From Bordetella parapertussis (GTDB lineage Bacteria > Pseudomonadota > Gammaproteobacteria > Burkholderiales > Burkholderiaceae_C): DNA of 5,698 bases. The stretch's first letter is position 1. Each line of letters starts with the position of its first letter. The notes beneath the pieces are model-generated. The model had not been told where the DNA came from and did no database searches. It saw only the letters and a program-made list of their open reading frames with translations. The translations under genes were made by a program, and so were the position numbers. Of this stretch, positions 1 to 5,698 are shown piece after piece. Location: assembly GCA_945900685.1 (NCBI GenBank), contig CAMDJS010000121.1, positions 1 through 5,698 on the forward strand. Direction: 5' to 3'.

Positions 1-518
1 ATCAGGTCTTGCGCCATCCATTCCACAAAGAAGTTGGTGTTGGACTTCAAATTTTGCTGATACAAGGTATGCAGCATGGAGTGCCCCGTGCGGTCGGCAG
101 AGGCGCAGGCACGTTGCACCGATTTCTCGCCGTAGTTAGAGGTGTGGCCACCGAAGGGGCGCTGGTAAATTGTGCCGTCCGGGTTGCGGTCAAACGGCAT
201 GCCCATGTGTTCAAGCTCATAAACCACCTTGGGTGCTTCGCGGCACATGTACTCAATCGCGTCTTGGTCACCGAGCCAGTCTGAACCTTTGACGGTGTCG
301 TAAAAATGGTAGTGCCAATTGTCTTCAGACATATTGCCAAGCGACGCGCCGATACCGCCTTGCGCTGCCACAGTGTGTGAGCGCGTGGGGAAAACCTTGG
401 ACAGCACGGCCACATTCAAACCGGCGCGAGAGAGTTGCAGCGAGGCACGCATGCCTGAGCCGCCTGCACCGACGATGACCACATCAAAGCGGCGACGGGG
501 AAGAGAAGAGCGTGTCAT
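1..518 (-). CDS. sdhA: Succinate dehydrogenase flavoprotein subunit, 5' part (C-terminus beyond left edge)
   Basis: Flavoprotein of succinate dehydrogenase (complex II). It oxidises succinate to fumarate on the cytoplasmic face of the inner membrane and passes electrons via the iron-sulfur subunit to the SdhC/SdhD anchor. The first 172 codons are present, read from the reverse strand. Visible motifs are the N-terminal FAD dinucleotide fold GAGGSG (residues 17-22); SHTVAAQGG (47-55), whose His48 matches the histidine that carries covalent FAD in the family; the QRPFGGH active-site loop (119-125); and ADRTGH (141-146). All align with the E. coli SdhA N-terminal region. The ATG at 518-516 is preceded by GGAG at 532-529 and lies 3 bp after the sdhD stop, so translation is probably coupled. 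The family is usually near 590 residues, so about 70% lies outside the window. FGGH rather than the FGGQ of E. coli is, as I recall, common in betaproteobacteria. Identification is firm; truncation is only by the window edge. Confidence 0.97.
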   Translation of the reverse strand, partial: MTRSSLPRRRFDVVIVGAGGSGMRASLQLSRAGLNVAVLSKVFPTRSHTVAAQGGIGASLGNMSEDNWHYHFYDTVKGSDWLGDQDAIEYMCREAPKVVYELEHMGMPFDRNPDGTIYQRPFGGHTSNYGEKSVQRACASADRTGHSMLHTLYQQNLKSNTNFFVEWMAQDL

Positions 519-521
519 TAA

Positions 522-887
522 TCAAAATCTCCAGAGAACCTGAACCGCCCAGCCCAAACAAGAGAGCAGCCAGACGATGGTGAAAATATGCAGAGCCAGA
601 CGCAAACCCACGGGTTTGATGTAGTCCATCCAGATGTCGCGCATGCCTACCCACACGTGGTAGGTGAGCGCCAAAAACACGGTGAAAGTCAGTGCTCTCA
701 TCCACTGCGGGTGAAAGATGCCGGCCCACAGGTCGTAGCCGATGTCGCCGCTGGAAAAAATGACCTGCGCTAAAACCAAGAAGGTGAATAAGGCCATCAA
801 GGCCGCTGTCAAACGTTGCGCCATCCAGTCGCGCAGTCCGTAATGGGCACCTGTGACCAGGCGTTTGGAACCGATTGCATCGCTCAT
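522..887 (-). CDS. sdhD: Succinate dehydrogenase membrane anchor subunit SdhD
   Basis: Hydrophobic anchor subunit of complex II. With SdhC it holds SdhA/SdhB to the inner membrane, binds haem b and forms the ubiquinone site. The 121-residue protein has three predicted membrane helices, at about residues 28-46, 64-83 and 96-118. The segment around residues 76-92 (YHVWVGMRDIWMDYIKP) aligns with E. coli SdhD. His77 corresponds to the haem ligand, and Asp88-Tyr89 correspond to the Asp-Tyr pair at the quinone site. The length matches the family (about 115-125 residues). The ATG at 887-885 has a strong Shine-Dalgarno AGGAGT at 897-892, four bases upstream. It begins 14 bp after sdhC and ends 3 bp before sdhA, which fixes it as the middle gene of sdhC-sdhD-sdhA. 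Anchor subunits diverge quickly, so context adds much to the call, but the helix-2 motif is specific. Confidence 0.94.
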   Translation of the reverse strand: MSDAIGSKRLVTGAHYGLRDWMAQRLTAALMALFTFLVLAQVIFSSGDIGYDLWAGIFHPQWMRALTFTVFLALTYHVWVGMRDIWMDYIKPVGLRLALHIFTIVWLLSCLGWAVQVLWRF

Positions 888-901
888 GAGTACTCCTGAA
901 T

Positions 902-1333
902 TCAGTAAATGCCGAACAATTTGGCACCTAAGAGCACGGTCAAGCCGATGCTGGCGCTCAAGGTGAAAACGGCGCTGCTGCGACCGAATTCACGGCTGAC
1001 CGAATGGGTGGCGTCCATGTACAAATGGCGCATTCCGGCGATCAGGTGGTGCAGGTAAGCCCAAATCAAGGCCAGCATGGTCAAGCGAATGAACCAGCCC
1101 GGGTAGATGCCTATGCCAAAGTTGATCGCAGCTTTGAACTTGGCGAATGAAATTTCCGAAGAGATGGATTTGTCAAACAACCAAATGATGAAGGGCAACA
1201 GCACAAACATCAGCGCGCCGCTTGCACGGTGAAGAATGGATACCCAGCCTGCCGCAGGTAAACGGTAGGTGGGTAAATCTTTGAACGCGTTGATATTGCG
1301 AAACTCAGTCAGGGTTTTTACGGGGTCTGTCAT
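902..1333 (-). CDS. sdhC: Succinate dehydrogenase cytochrome b556 subunit SdhC
   Basis: Cytochrome b556 anchor subunit of complex II, which provides one haem axial ligand and part of the ubiquinone pocket. The 143-residue protein has the diagnostic SILHRASG motif (residues 32-39). Ser32 and Arg36 correspond to the quinone-site Ser27 and Arg31 of E. coli SdhC. The second motif is HLIAGMRHLYMD (96-107), whose His96 corresponds to the haem-ligating histidine. Three hydrophobic helices lie at about residues 38-54, 80-101 and 119-141. The start ATG at 1333-1331 has a GGAAAG ribosome binding site at 1347-1342, eight bases away. It is the first sdh gene, 126 bp downstream of a GntR-family regulator on the same strand, and is followed by sdhD after 14 bp. 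No frameshift or missing key residue is seen. It is slightly longer than the E. coli protein because of an extended N-terminus of about five residues and a longer helix 1-2 loop. Confidence 0.96.
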   Translation of the reverse strand: MTDPVKTLTEFRNINAFKDLPTYRLPAAGWVSILHRASGALMFVLLPFIIWLFDKSISSEISFAKFKAAINFGIGIYPGWFIRLTMLALIWAYLHHLIAGMRHLYMDATHSVSREFGRSSAVFTLSASIGLTVLLGAKLFGIY

Positions 1334-1459
1334 GCCAAAGGCTTTCCGAGGTTCAGTAAAGGTGGGTTAAAACACAGGATGGGTGTGATGAATTTCATTC
1401 TATGGCAATGCACAAAAAATCAGAGTCGCACATGTGAAGGGGTACTTAGTGAAAACTTT
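1334..1459 (-). promoter_or_regulatory. gntR-sdhC intergenic region; possible sdhC promoter
   Basis: This 126-bp gap separates the regulator stop from the sdhC start and is the only place for a dedicated sdh promoter. Reading the reverse strand, TAGAAT at 1402-1397 matches the sigma70 -10 consensus at five of six positions, but no good -35 lies at normal spacing. Next to it is a short dyad, ATGAATTTCAT (1388-1398, plus strand), with perfect 5-bp arms. A perfect 8-bp palindrome CACATGTG lies at 1429-1436. A T6 run follows it on the reverse strand, but there is no stem-loop of terminator quality, so read-through from the regulator gene is possible. The promoter call is weak. Confidence 0.3.
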
Positions 1460-2245
1460 TCAATTCAATTCGTTCAAGTAATGTCGGGTATCCGTCTGGT
1501 AAACACCGATTCGCCACTCCATCGGGGTGTCTTGGTATGTGAATGACAAGCGCTCGACTTTCAGCAATGGGGTTTGCGCACTTACTTTCAAAAACACCTG
1601 CACATCGTGAGCTGGCAATACCGCACGCAGTCGTTCCTGGGCGCGAACCATGCGGATGCCGAAATCCGACTCGAACATGGCGTACATCGGGCGGGTGTCT
1701 GCACTGAGTTGCTCGGCTGTCAAACCTTTGAAGGGGCCGCCGGGCAACCAGATATCTTCAAAAATAGTGGGTACGCCGTCAAAAGACAGCACGCGGCGCA
1801 CTTGAAACACCTGCTCGCCGGTGCGCAAACCCAACACCTCAGCCACTGGTTGCGGGGCACGCAGTTTTTTGCAATCGATGATGTGGCGTTCGGCCGGGCC
1901 TTGACTGACCGAGGCAGGGTTGTCGGGCTTGAGTTTGAGAAAACGGAATTGTACCTGTTGCTCGGCATGGGTGGCGACAAAGGTGCCTTTGCCCTGGCGG
2001 CGGACCAGCAAATGTTCCTTGGCCAGTTCGTCAATCGCTTTTCGCACCGTGCCCTGGCTGACTTTGTAGCGGGCCGCCAGTTCGAATTCACTGGGAATGG
2101 GGTCACCCGGTCTCCACTCACCCGCTTGCAGACTTTGCAGCACCAGACTCTTGATCTGTTGGTACAAAGGGCTGAACGACGGTGAATTCAGCAGCGGGGC
2201 AAGCGGCTGATCTGCGGTGTTTTCTGAAAGGGTGGGGGGATTCAA
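1460..2245 (-). CDS. GntR-family (HutC subfamily) transcriptional regulator, probable TCA-cycle regulator
   Basis: DNA-binding regulator of 261 residues. The N-terminal winged helix-turn-helix of the GntR family spans about residues 25-91. PSEFELAARYKVSQGTVRKA (51-70) forms the helix-turn-helix, and RRQGKGTFV (82-90) is the wing. The rest (about 110-256) resembles the UTRA ligand-binding domain of the HutC subfamily, with PTIFEDIWLP near 159-168 and a closing beta-rich segment, so a small-molecule effector is expected; which one cannot be told. It lies upstream of sdhC on the same strand and diverges from mdh across 128 bp. This suggests control of both TCA units and autoregulation, which is inferred. 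No ATG or GTG gives a complete N-terminus. The reading frame is closed by a stop at 2269-2267, and the first usable start is TTG at 2245-2243. The next TTG (codon 27) would cut into the DNA-binding domain. The ribosome binding site is poor (GGAT at about 2254-2251). A C6 run lies in codons 2-4. Confidence 0.9.
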   Translation of the reverse strand: MNPPTLSENTADQPLAPLLNSPSFSPLYQQIKSLVLQSLQAGEWRPGDPIPSEFELAARYKVSQGTVRKAIDELAKEHLLVRRQGKGTFVATHAEQQVQFRFLKLKPDNPASVSQGPAERHIIDCKKLRAPQPVAEVLGLRTGEQVFQVRRVLSFDGVPTIFEDIWLPGGPFKGLTAEQLSADTRPMYAMFESDFGIRMVRAQERLRAVLPAHDVQVFLKVSAQTPLLKVERLSFTYQDTPMEWRIGVYQTDTRHYLNELN

Positions 2246-2285
2246 AAGTGATCCGTCAAGCTTTGGTCATGTTTAAGACGTTATC

Positions 2286-2303
2286 ATATCTTCTATAAGA
2301 CAT
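2286..2303. promoter_or_regulatory. Candidate GntR operator: 18-bp imperfect palindrome
   Basis: The plus strand reads ATATCTTCTATAAGACAT. Seven of nine base pairs across the centre (between 2294 and 2295) are symmetric; mismatches are at 2288/2301 and 2293/2296. A second, overlapping dyad pairs AAGAC (2297-2301) with GTCTT (2306-2310) across 4 bp, and a further AAGAC lies at 2275-2279. Length and symmetry fit the dimeric operators bound by GntR-family proteins, and the site lies in the intergenic region next to such a gene. No second good copy was found upstream of sdhC. That the neighbouring regulator binds here is inference. Confidence 0.5.
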
Positions 2304-2362
2304 AGGTCTTGAGCTTTTCATCTTGTCCGGACTGCCCGGGCTTTATTCTTTTGTTCAATTTC

Positions 2363-2366
2363 GGAG
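2363..2366 (+). promoter_or_regulatory. Ribosome binding site of mdh
   Basis: GGAG lies seven bases upstream of the ATG at 2374. It supports this start over an in-frame ATG at 2323, which would add 17 residues with no family resemblance and lies in the probable promoter/leader region. Confidence 0.75.
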
Positions 2367-2373
2367 AATTTTC

Positions 2374-3360
2374 ATGAGTAAACAACCCGTTCGCGTGGCC
2401 GTCACCGGTGCCGCAGGTCAAATCGGCTATGCCTTGTTGTTCCGTATCGCCTCGGGCGAAATGCTGGGCAAAGACCAGCCGGTCATCCTGCAATTGCTGG
2501 AAATCCCCGACGAAAAAGCCCAAAAAGCGCTCAAAGGCGTGATGATGGAACTCGAAGATTGCGCGTTCCCGCTGCTGGCCGGCATGGAAGCCCACGCTGA
2601 CCCGATGACTGCGTTCAAGAACACCGACTACGCCTTGTTGGTCGGTTCACGTCCACGCGGCCCGGGCATGGAACGTGCCGAGTTGTTGTCTATGAACGGC
2701 GCCATCTTCACCGCCCAAGGCAAAGCTTTGAATGCGGTGGCTTCACGCAACGTCAAAGTGCTGGTGGTCGGCAACCCCGCCAACACCAATGCCTACATCG
2801 CCATGAAGTCCGCGCCGGATTTAAAGCCCGGCAACTTCACCGCCATGCTGCGCTTGGACCACAACCGCGCTGCGTCTCAGTTGGCCGCCAAGACTGGCAA
2901 AGCCGTCGCTGAAATTGAAAAACTCTGCGTTTGGGGCAACCATTCACCCACCATGTACGCAGACTACCGTTTCGCCACCATCGGCGGTGCGTCAGTCAAA
3001 GACATGATCAACGACCAAGAGTGGAACGCGAATGTGTTTTTGCCTACTGTGGGCAAACGCGGCGCGGCCATCATTGAAGCGCGTGGTTTGTCTTCAGCGG
3101 CTTCTGCTGCGAATGCCGCCATCGACCACATGCGCGATTGGGCGCTGGGCACGCACGGCAAATGGGTGACGATGGGCATTCCTTCACAAGGCTGGTATGG
3201 CATTCCCAAAGACGTGATGTTCGGTTTCCCCGTCACTTGCGATAACGGCGAATACAAAGTGGTCGAAGGTTTGGCTATCGATGCGTTCAGCCAGACTTGC
3301 ATTGACAAGACCTTGAAAGAACTGACCGACGAGCAAGCCGGTGTGGCGCATTTGCTGTAA
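2374..3360 (+). CDS. mdh: NAD-dependent malate dehydrogenase
   Basis: Catalyses reversible oxidation of malate to oxaloacetate with NAD in the cytoplasm, closing the TCA cycle. The 328-residue protein is of the cytosolic-type group (Mdh type 2), the usual length. The NAD-binding loop GAAGQIG is at residues 12-18, and Glu43 sits at the end of strand 2, where an acidic residue favours NAD over NADP. The substrate loop [10 protein letters not shown] (92-101) supplies Arg95 and Arg101. Asn108 and Gln115 contact the cofactor, VGN (132-134) holds the substrate-binding Asn134, LDHNR (161-165) contains the catalytic-relay Asp162 and substrate Arg165, and GNHSPT begins at 188 with catalytic His190. 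All expected residues are present. The start at 2374 was chosen from the ribosome binding site and because the family begins just before strand 1. It is the first gene of a probable mdh-lyase-acnB operon and diverges from the GntR regulator, whose likely operator lies 71-88 bp upstream. Confidence 0.97.
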   Translation: MSKQPVRVAVTGAAGQIGYALLFRIASGEMLGKDQPVILQLLEIPDEKAQKALKGVMMELEDCAFPLLAGMEAHADPMTAFKNTDYALLVGSRPRGPGMERAELLSMNGAIFTAQGKALNAVASRNVKVLVVGNPANTNAYIAMKSAPDLKPGNFTAMLRLDHNRAASQLAAKTGKAVAEIEKLCVWGNHSPTMYADYRFATIGGASVKDMINDQEWNANVFLPTVGKRGAAIIEARGLSSAASAANAAIDHMRDWALGTHGKWVTMGIPSQGWYGIPKDVMFGFPVTCDNGEYKVVEGLAIDAFSQTCIDKTLKELTDEQAGVAHLL

Positions 3361-3380
3361 CACTGTTTGAGTCAGCCGCT

Positions 3381-4379
3381 TTGAACACCACTGCCAAACC
3401 GGTTCAACACCCGCGCGATGTGCTGCAAAGCGCACAAGCGTGTGCGGTGGTGTTGCCGGTGTGTGACCACTACAGCGGTGTGGAAGCGCGCATGCGCAAA
3501 AGCCTGCAATTGCAGGCCGAGATGCAACAAGAGTTTGGTGTGTGTGTGTTCGATGTCACCTTGGACTGCGAAGACGGTGCGCCTGTGGGCGGTGAAGCCG
3601 AGCACGCCGCTTTAGTGACTGAGCTTGCATTGAACGCAGCAGCGAATGCTCGCGTGGCAGTGCGTGTGCATCCGGTGGATCACCCGGCTTTTCATGCAGA
3701 CATTGCGAGCATAGTTGGCAAAGCGGGAAATCGTTTGTGCCATGTGATGTTGCCCAAAGTGGAAAGCGTAGCGGACATTGAACATGCGGTGCGCGCCATC
3801 GACCAAGCCGGTGCGCCCGGTCTGGCGGTGCATGCGCTGATTGAGTCTGCTGCAGCAGTGCACCGAGCGTTTGACATTGCCGCACACCCGCGTTTGCAGT
3901 CACTGAGTTTTGGTTTGATGGATTTTGTGTCGGCGCATGCGGGCGCGATTCCCGCGCACGGCATGGGCGCACAAGGGCAGTTCAGTCACCCGCTGGTGTT
4001 GCGAGCCAAGGTAGAGATTGCCAGTGCGTGTCATGCGCACGGCAAAGTGCCTTCGCATTGTGTGGTCACCGAATTCAACGACACTCAGGCCATGGAAATC
4101 GCAGCGCGCAGAGCTTCGCAAGAACTGGGTTACACGCGCATGTGGAGCATTCACCCCGCGCAAATCAGGCCGATATTGGCGGCCATGGCGCCTGACGACA
4201 AAGACATTGAAACCGCGTGTGCTGTTTTGTTGGCGGCGCAACAAGCTGAGTGGGCGCCCATCAGCCACGCCGGTCAATTGCACGACCGCGCCAGTTACCG
4301 TTTTTTCTGGCAATTGCTGCAACGCGCACAGGCCACGGGGCGCAAGCTGCCGGTTGAGGCGCAAGGTTTTTTTGCGTGA
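3381..4379 (+). CDS. HpcH/HpaI aldolase / citrate lyase beta-like (CoA ester lyase) family protein
   Basis: A 332-residue TIM-barrel protein of the CitE-like CoA ester lyase group. These enzymes cleave or form C-C bonds in acyl-CoA thioesters (malyl-CoA, citramalyl-CoA, citryl-ACP) using Mg2+. Visible family features are LDCEDGAP (61-68) in the position of the CitE LEDAV motif; VRVHP (94-98), whose Arg95 matches the conserved substrate arginine; MLPKVES (123-129); LIES (153-156) with Glu155 and FGLMDF (177-182) with Asp181, the expected Mg2+ ligands; and WSIHPAQI near residue 255, typical of the C-terminal part. The substrate cannot be read from sequence. No citD or citF partner is visible, so a true citrate lyase role is unlikely; a malyl- or citramalyl-CoA lyase-like activity is possible. 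The start appears to be TTG at 3381, 20 bp after mdh, since no in-frame ATG precedes conserved sequence; Val14 (GTG, 3420) is the alternative. The Shine-Dalgarno is weak, so coupling to mdh translation is possible. Confidence 0.85.
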   Translation: MNTTAKPVQHPRDVLQSAQACAVVLPVCDHYSGVEARMRKSLQLQAEMQQEFGVCVFDVTLDCEDGAPVGGEAEHAALVTELALNAAANARVAVRVHPVDHPAFHADIASIVGKAGNRLCHVMLPKVESVADIEHAVRAIDQAGAPGLAVHALIESAAAVHRAFDIAAHPRLQSLSFGLMDFVSAHAGAIPAHGMGAQGQFSHPLVLRAKVEIASACHAHGKVPSHCVVTEFNDTQAMEIAARRASQELGYTRMWSIHPAQIRPILAAMAPDDKDIETACAVLLAAQQAEWAPISHAGQLHDRASYRFFWQLLQRAQATGRKLPVEAQGFFA

Positions 4380-4412
4380 AGCGCTGTTGCGTTTCATGAA
4401 CTGTTTTATTTT

Positions 4413-4418
4413 GAGGAG
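4413..4418 (+). promoter_or_regulatory. Strong ribosome binding site of acnB
   Basis: GAGGAG sits six bases before the ATG at 4425. It is the best Shine-Dalgarno sequence on the plus strand of the window and fixes the acnB start. It follows a 45-bp gap after the lyase gene that shows no terminator-like hairpin. Confidence 0.8.
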
Positions 4419-4424
4419 ATCATC

Positions 4425-5698
4425 ATGTTGAAAGCTTACCGAGACCATGTCGCCGAACGCGCCGCTTTAGGCATTCCACCCTTGCCATTGGACGCCAAGC
4501 AAACTGCTGAATTGATTGAACTGATCAAAGCCCCACCTGCTGGTGAAGACGCTTTTCTGATGGACTTGCTGACCCACCGCGTGCCCCCCGGCGTGGACGA
4601 TGCCGCCAAAGTGAAGGCCTCGTTTTTGGCGGCTGTCGCGCATGGTGAATTGAAAGTGGGTTTGGTCTCCAAATCCAAAGCGACCGAGTTGCTGGGCACC
4701 ATGCTGGGCGGCTACAACGTGCACCCGCTGATCGAATTGCTGGATGACGCTGAAGTCGCCGGTGTGGCCGCCAACGCGCTGAAGAAAACCTTGTTGATGT
4801 TTGACTTCTTCAACGACGTGGCCGACAAAGCCAAAGCCGGTAACGCCAAAGCCAAAGACGTGATGCAAAGCTGGGCGGATGCCGAGTGGTTCACCAGTCG
4901 CCACGAAGTGGATAAAAAAATCACGGTCACCGTGTTCAAGGTGCCCGGCGAAACCAACACCGACGATTTGTCTCCTGCGCCAGATGCCTGGAGCCGCCCC
5001 GACATTCCCTTGCACTATTTGGCGATGTTGAAAAACACCCGAGAAGGTGCAGCTTTCAAGCCGGAAGAAGACGGCAAACGCGGCCCCATGCAGTTCGTGG
5101 ACGACCTGAAGAAAAAAGGCCATTTGGTGGCTTATGTGGGCGATGTGGTTGGCACTGGTTCGAGCCGCAAGTCGGCCACCAACAGCGTGATTTGGGCCAC
5201 GGGACAAGACATTCCGTTCGTGCCGAACAAGCGTTTTGGTGGTGTGACTTTGGGCGGCAAGATCGCGCCCATCTTCTTCAACACGCAAGAAGACTCCGGT
5301 GCCTTGCCGATTGAAGTGGACGTGACGAAACTGGAGATGGGCGACGTCATCGACATCCTGCCTTACGACGGCAAGATCACCAAGAACGGTGCCACCGTGG
5401 CCGAGTTCAAATTGAAAAGCGATGTGCTGTTTGATGAAGTGCGCGCCGGTGGCCGTATCAACCTGATCATTGGCCGTTCACTCACCGCCAAAGCGCGCGA
5501 GTTTTTGGGGCTCCCCGCGTCTACCGTGTTCCGTTTGCCGACTGTGCCTGCCACCACCAAAGCCGGTTTCACGCTGGCGCAAAAAATGGTGGGACGCGCT
5601 GTGGGTTTGCCCGAAGGCCAAGGCGTGCGCCCCGGCACTTACTGCGAACCCAGAATGACCACGGTCGGCTCGCAAGACACCACCGGCCCCATGACCCG
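4425..5698 (+). CDS. acnB: Aconitate hydratase B, N-terminal half (C-terminus beyond right edge)
   Basis: Aconitase B isomerises citrate to isocitrate through cis-aconitate using a [4Fe-4S] cluster. It is cytoplasmic, and in E. coli AcnB can act as an RNA-binding regulator when the cluster is lost. The frame is open from ATG 4425 to the window end, giving 424 codons of a family usually near 860. The N-terminal HEAT-like domain covers about residues 1-160 (LLGTMLGGYNVHPLIELLDDA at 89-109). The swivelling domain follows, with VPGETNTDDLSPAPDAWSRPD (Arg191 equals substrate Arg191 of E. coli) and DVVGTGSSRKSATNS (240-254), the substrate-binding TGSS loop. The fragment ends at SQDTTGPMT, where DTT (418-420) is the next substrate contact. 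The three cluster cysteines lie beyond the window. The domain order (swivel first) separates it from AcnA. It is the third gene of the probable mdh operon. A long open frame on the opposite strand inside it is a composition shadow. Confidence 0.97.
   Translation, partial: MLKAYRDHVAERAALGIPPLPLDAKQTAELIELIKAPPAGEDAFLMDLLTHRVPPGVDDAAKVKASFLAAVAHGELKVGLVSKSKATELLGTMLGGYNVHPLIELLDDAEVAGVAANALKKTLLMFDFFNDVADKAKAGNAKAKDVMQSWADAEWFTSRHEVDKKITVTVFKVPGETNTDDLSPAPDAWSRPDIPLHYLAMLKNTREGAAFKPEEDGKRGPMQFVDDLKKKGHLVAYVGDVVGTGSSRKSATNSVIWATGQDIPFVPNKRFGGVTLGGKIAPIFFNTQEDSGALPIEVDVTKLEMGDVIDILPYDGKITKNGATVAEFKLKSDVLFDEVRAGGRINLIIGRSLTAKAREFLGLPASTVFRLPTVPATTKAGFTLAQKMVGRAVGLPEGQGVRPGTYCEPRMTTVGSQDTTGPMT

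Larger units (their letters stand above)
2246..2373. promoter_or_regulatory. Divergent promoter/operator region between gntR and mdh
   Basis: This 128-bp non-coding region must hold the promoters for the leftward regulator gene and the rightward mdh operon. Candidate -10 boxes are TATAAG at 2294-2299 for mdh and TATGAT at 2288-2283 on the reverse strand for gntR. Each matches five of six consensus bases, but neither has a convincing -35, as would suit activator-dependent or weak promoters. An alternative mdh -10, TATTCT, lies at 2344-2349. Both of the better boxes overlap or sit within the palindrome at 2286-2303, so a protein bound there would be placed to block transcription both ways. Exact transcription starts cannot be fixed by eye. 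Confidence 0.55.

Noticed and set aside
484..927. 147-codon reverse-strand frame overlapping sdhD
   Set aside because: It is an out-of-phase shadow of sdhD that also crosses the sdhC-sdhD and sdhD-sdhA junctions. The sdhD frame has the haem and quinone motifs and a ribosome binding site.
1410..1440. CACATGTG palindrome followed by T6 (reverse strand) as a gntR terminator
   Set aside because: The palindrome has no loop and short arms, and several bases separate it from the T run, so it does not form a rho-independent terminator.
1574..2185. 203-codon plus-strand open frame antisense to the GntR regulator
   Set aside because: The opposite strand encodes a clear wHTH-UTRA protein. This frame has no family resemblance and no good ribosome binding site.
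2234..2239. G6 tract at codons 2-4 of the regulator as a possible phase-variation switch
   Set aside because: Six bases is short for slippage. The upstream ATG in a neighbouring phase meets a stop before reaching the tract, so no alternate start would be brought into frame.
2323..2373. Upstream ATG that would extend mdh by 17 residues
   Set aside because: The added residues do not resemble the family, and the GGAG at 2363-2366 is placed for the ATG at 2374.
3538..3549. (GT)6 dinucleotide run in the lyase gene
   Set aside because: It encodes part of a normal Gly-Val-Cys-Val-Phe stretch in frame and is too short to suggest a variable repeat.
3418..3615. ATG-initiated 65-codon frame near the start of the lyase gene
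   Set aside because: It is out of phase with the conserved lyase frame and its Cys/Arg-rich translation is typical of a shadow frame.
4467..5288. 273-codon open frame on the reverse strand inside acnB
   Set aside because: It lies wholly antisense to an unmistakable acnB, its translation is rich in His, Gln, Val and Phe with no recognisable domain, and it reflects codon bias of the sense gene.

Overview
The window is an ordinary-looking but well-organised chromosomal block of tricarboxylic acid (TCA) cycle genes from a betaproteobacterium. It most likely comes from Burkholderiales, in or near Comamonadaceae. The basis is protein family resemblance (an SdhA with an FGGH active-site loop, an AcnB-type aconitase, a cytosolic-type malate dehydrogenase, a HutC-type GntR regulator) and the gene order sdhA-sdhD-sdhC-gntR / mdh-citE-like-acnB, which I recognise as typical of that group. 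Base composition is moderately GC-rich. I see no mobile element, tRNA, rRNA, CRISPR array or sign of recent transfer.

Minus-strand half (positions 2245 down to 1): a GntR/HutC-family regulator is followed, 126 bp downstream, by sdhC, sdhD and the first 172 codons of sdhA. These are the cytochrome b556 subunit, the second membrane anchor and the flavoprotein of succinate dehydrogenase. sdhA runs off the left edge, so sdhB, if it follows, is outside the window. sdhC, sdhD and sdhA are tightly packed (14 bp and 3 bp gaps) and clearly one transcription unit. The regulator may be cotranscribed with them or they may have their own promoter in the 126-bp gap.

Plus-strand half (2374 to 5698): mdh (NAD-dependent malate dehydrogenase), then an HpcH/HpaI aldolase / citrate lyase beta-like protein starting 20 bp later, then acnB (aconitase B), which runs off the right edge after 424 codons. 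Short gaps (20 and 45 bp) and no visible terminator suggest a second operon.

The two halves diverge from a 128-bp intergenic region (2246-2373). It holds an 18-bp imperfect palindrome and an alternating set of AAGA/TCTT half-sites, overlapping weak -10-like boxes in both directions. The simplest reading is that the GntR protein binds here and controls itself and the mdh operon, and perhaps sdh by read-through. This is inference from arrangement and sequence, not proof.

I did not find a convincing new system. The points most worth a second look are the operator-like half-site cluster, the unresolved substrate of the citrate-lyase-like protein inside a TCA operon, and two genes (the regulator and the lyase) that appear to need TTG start codons.
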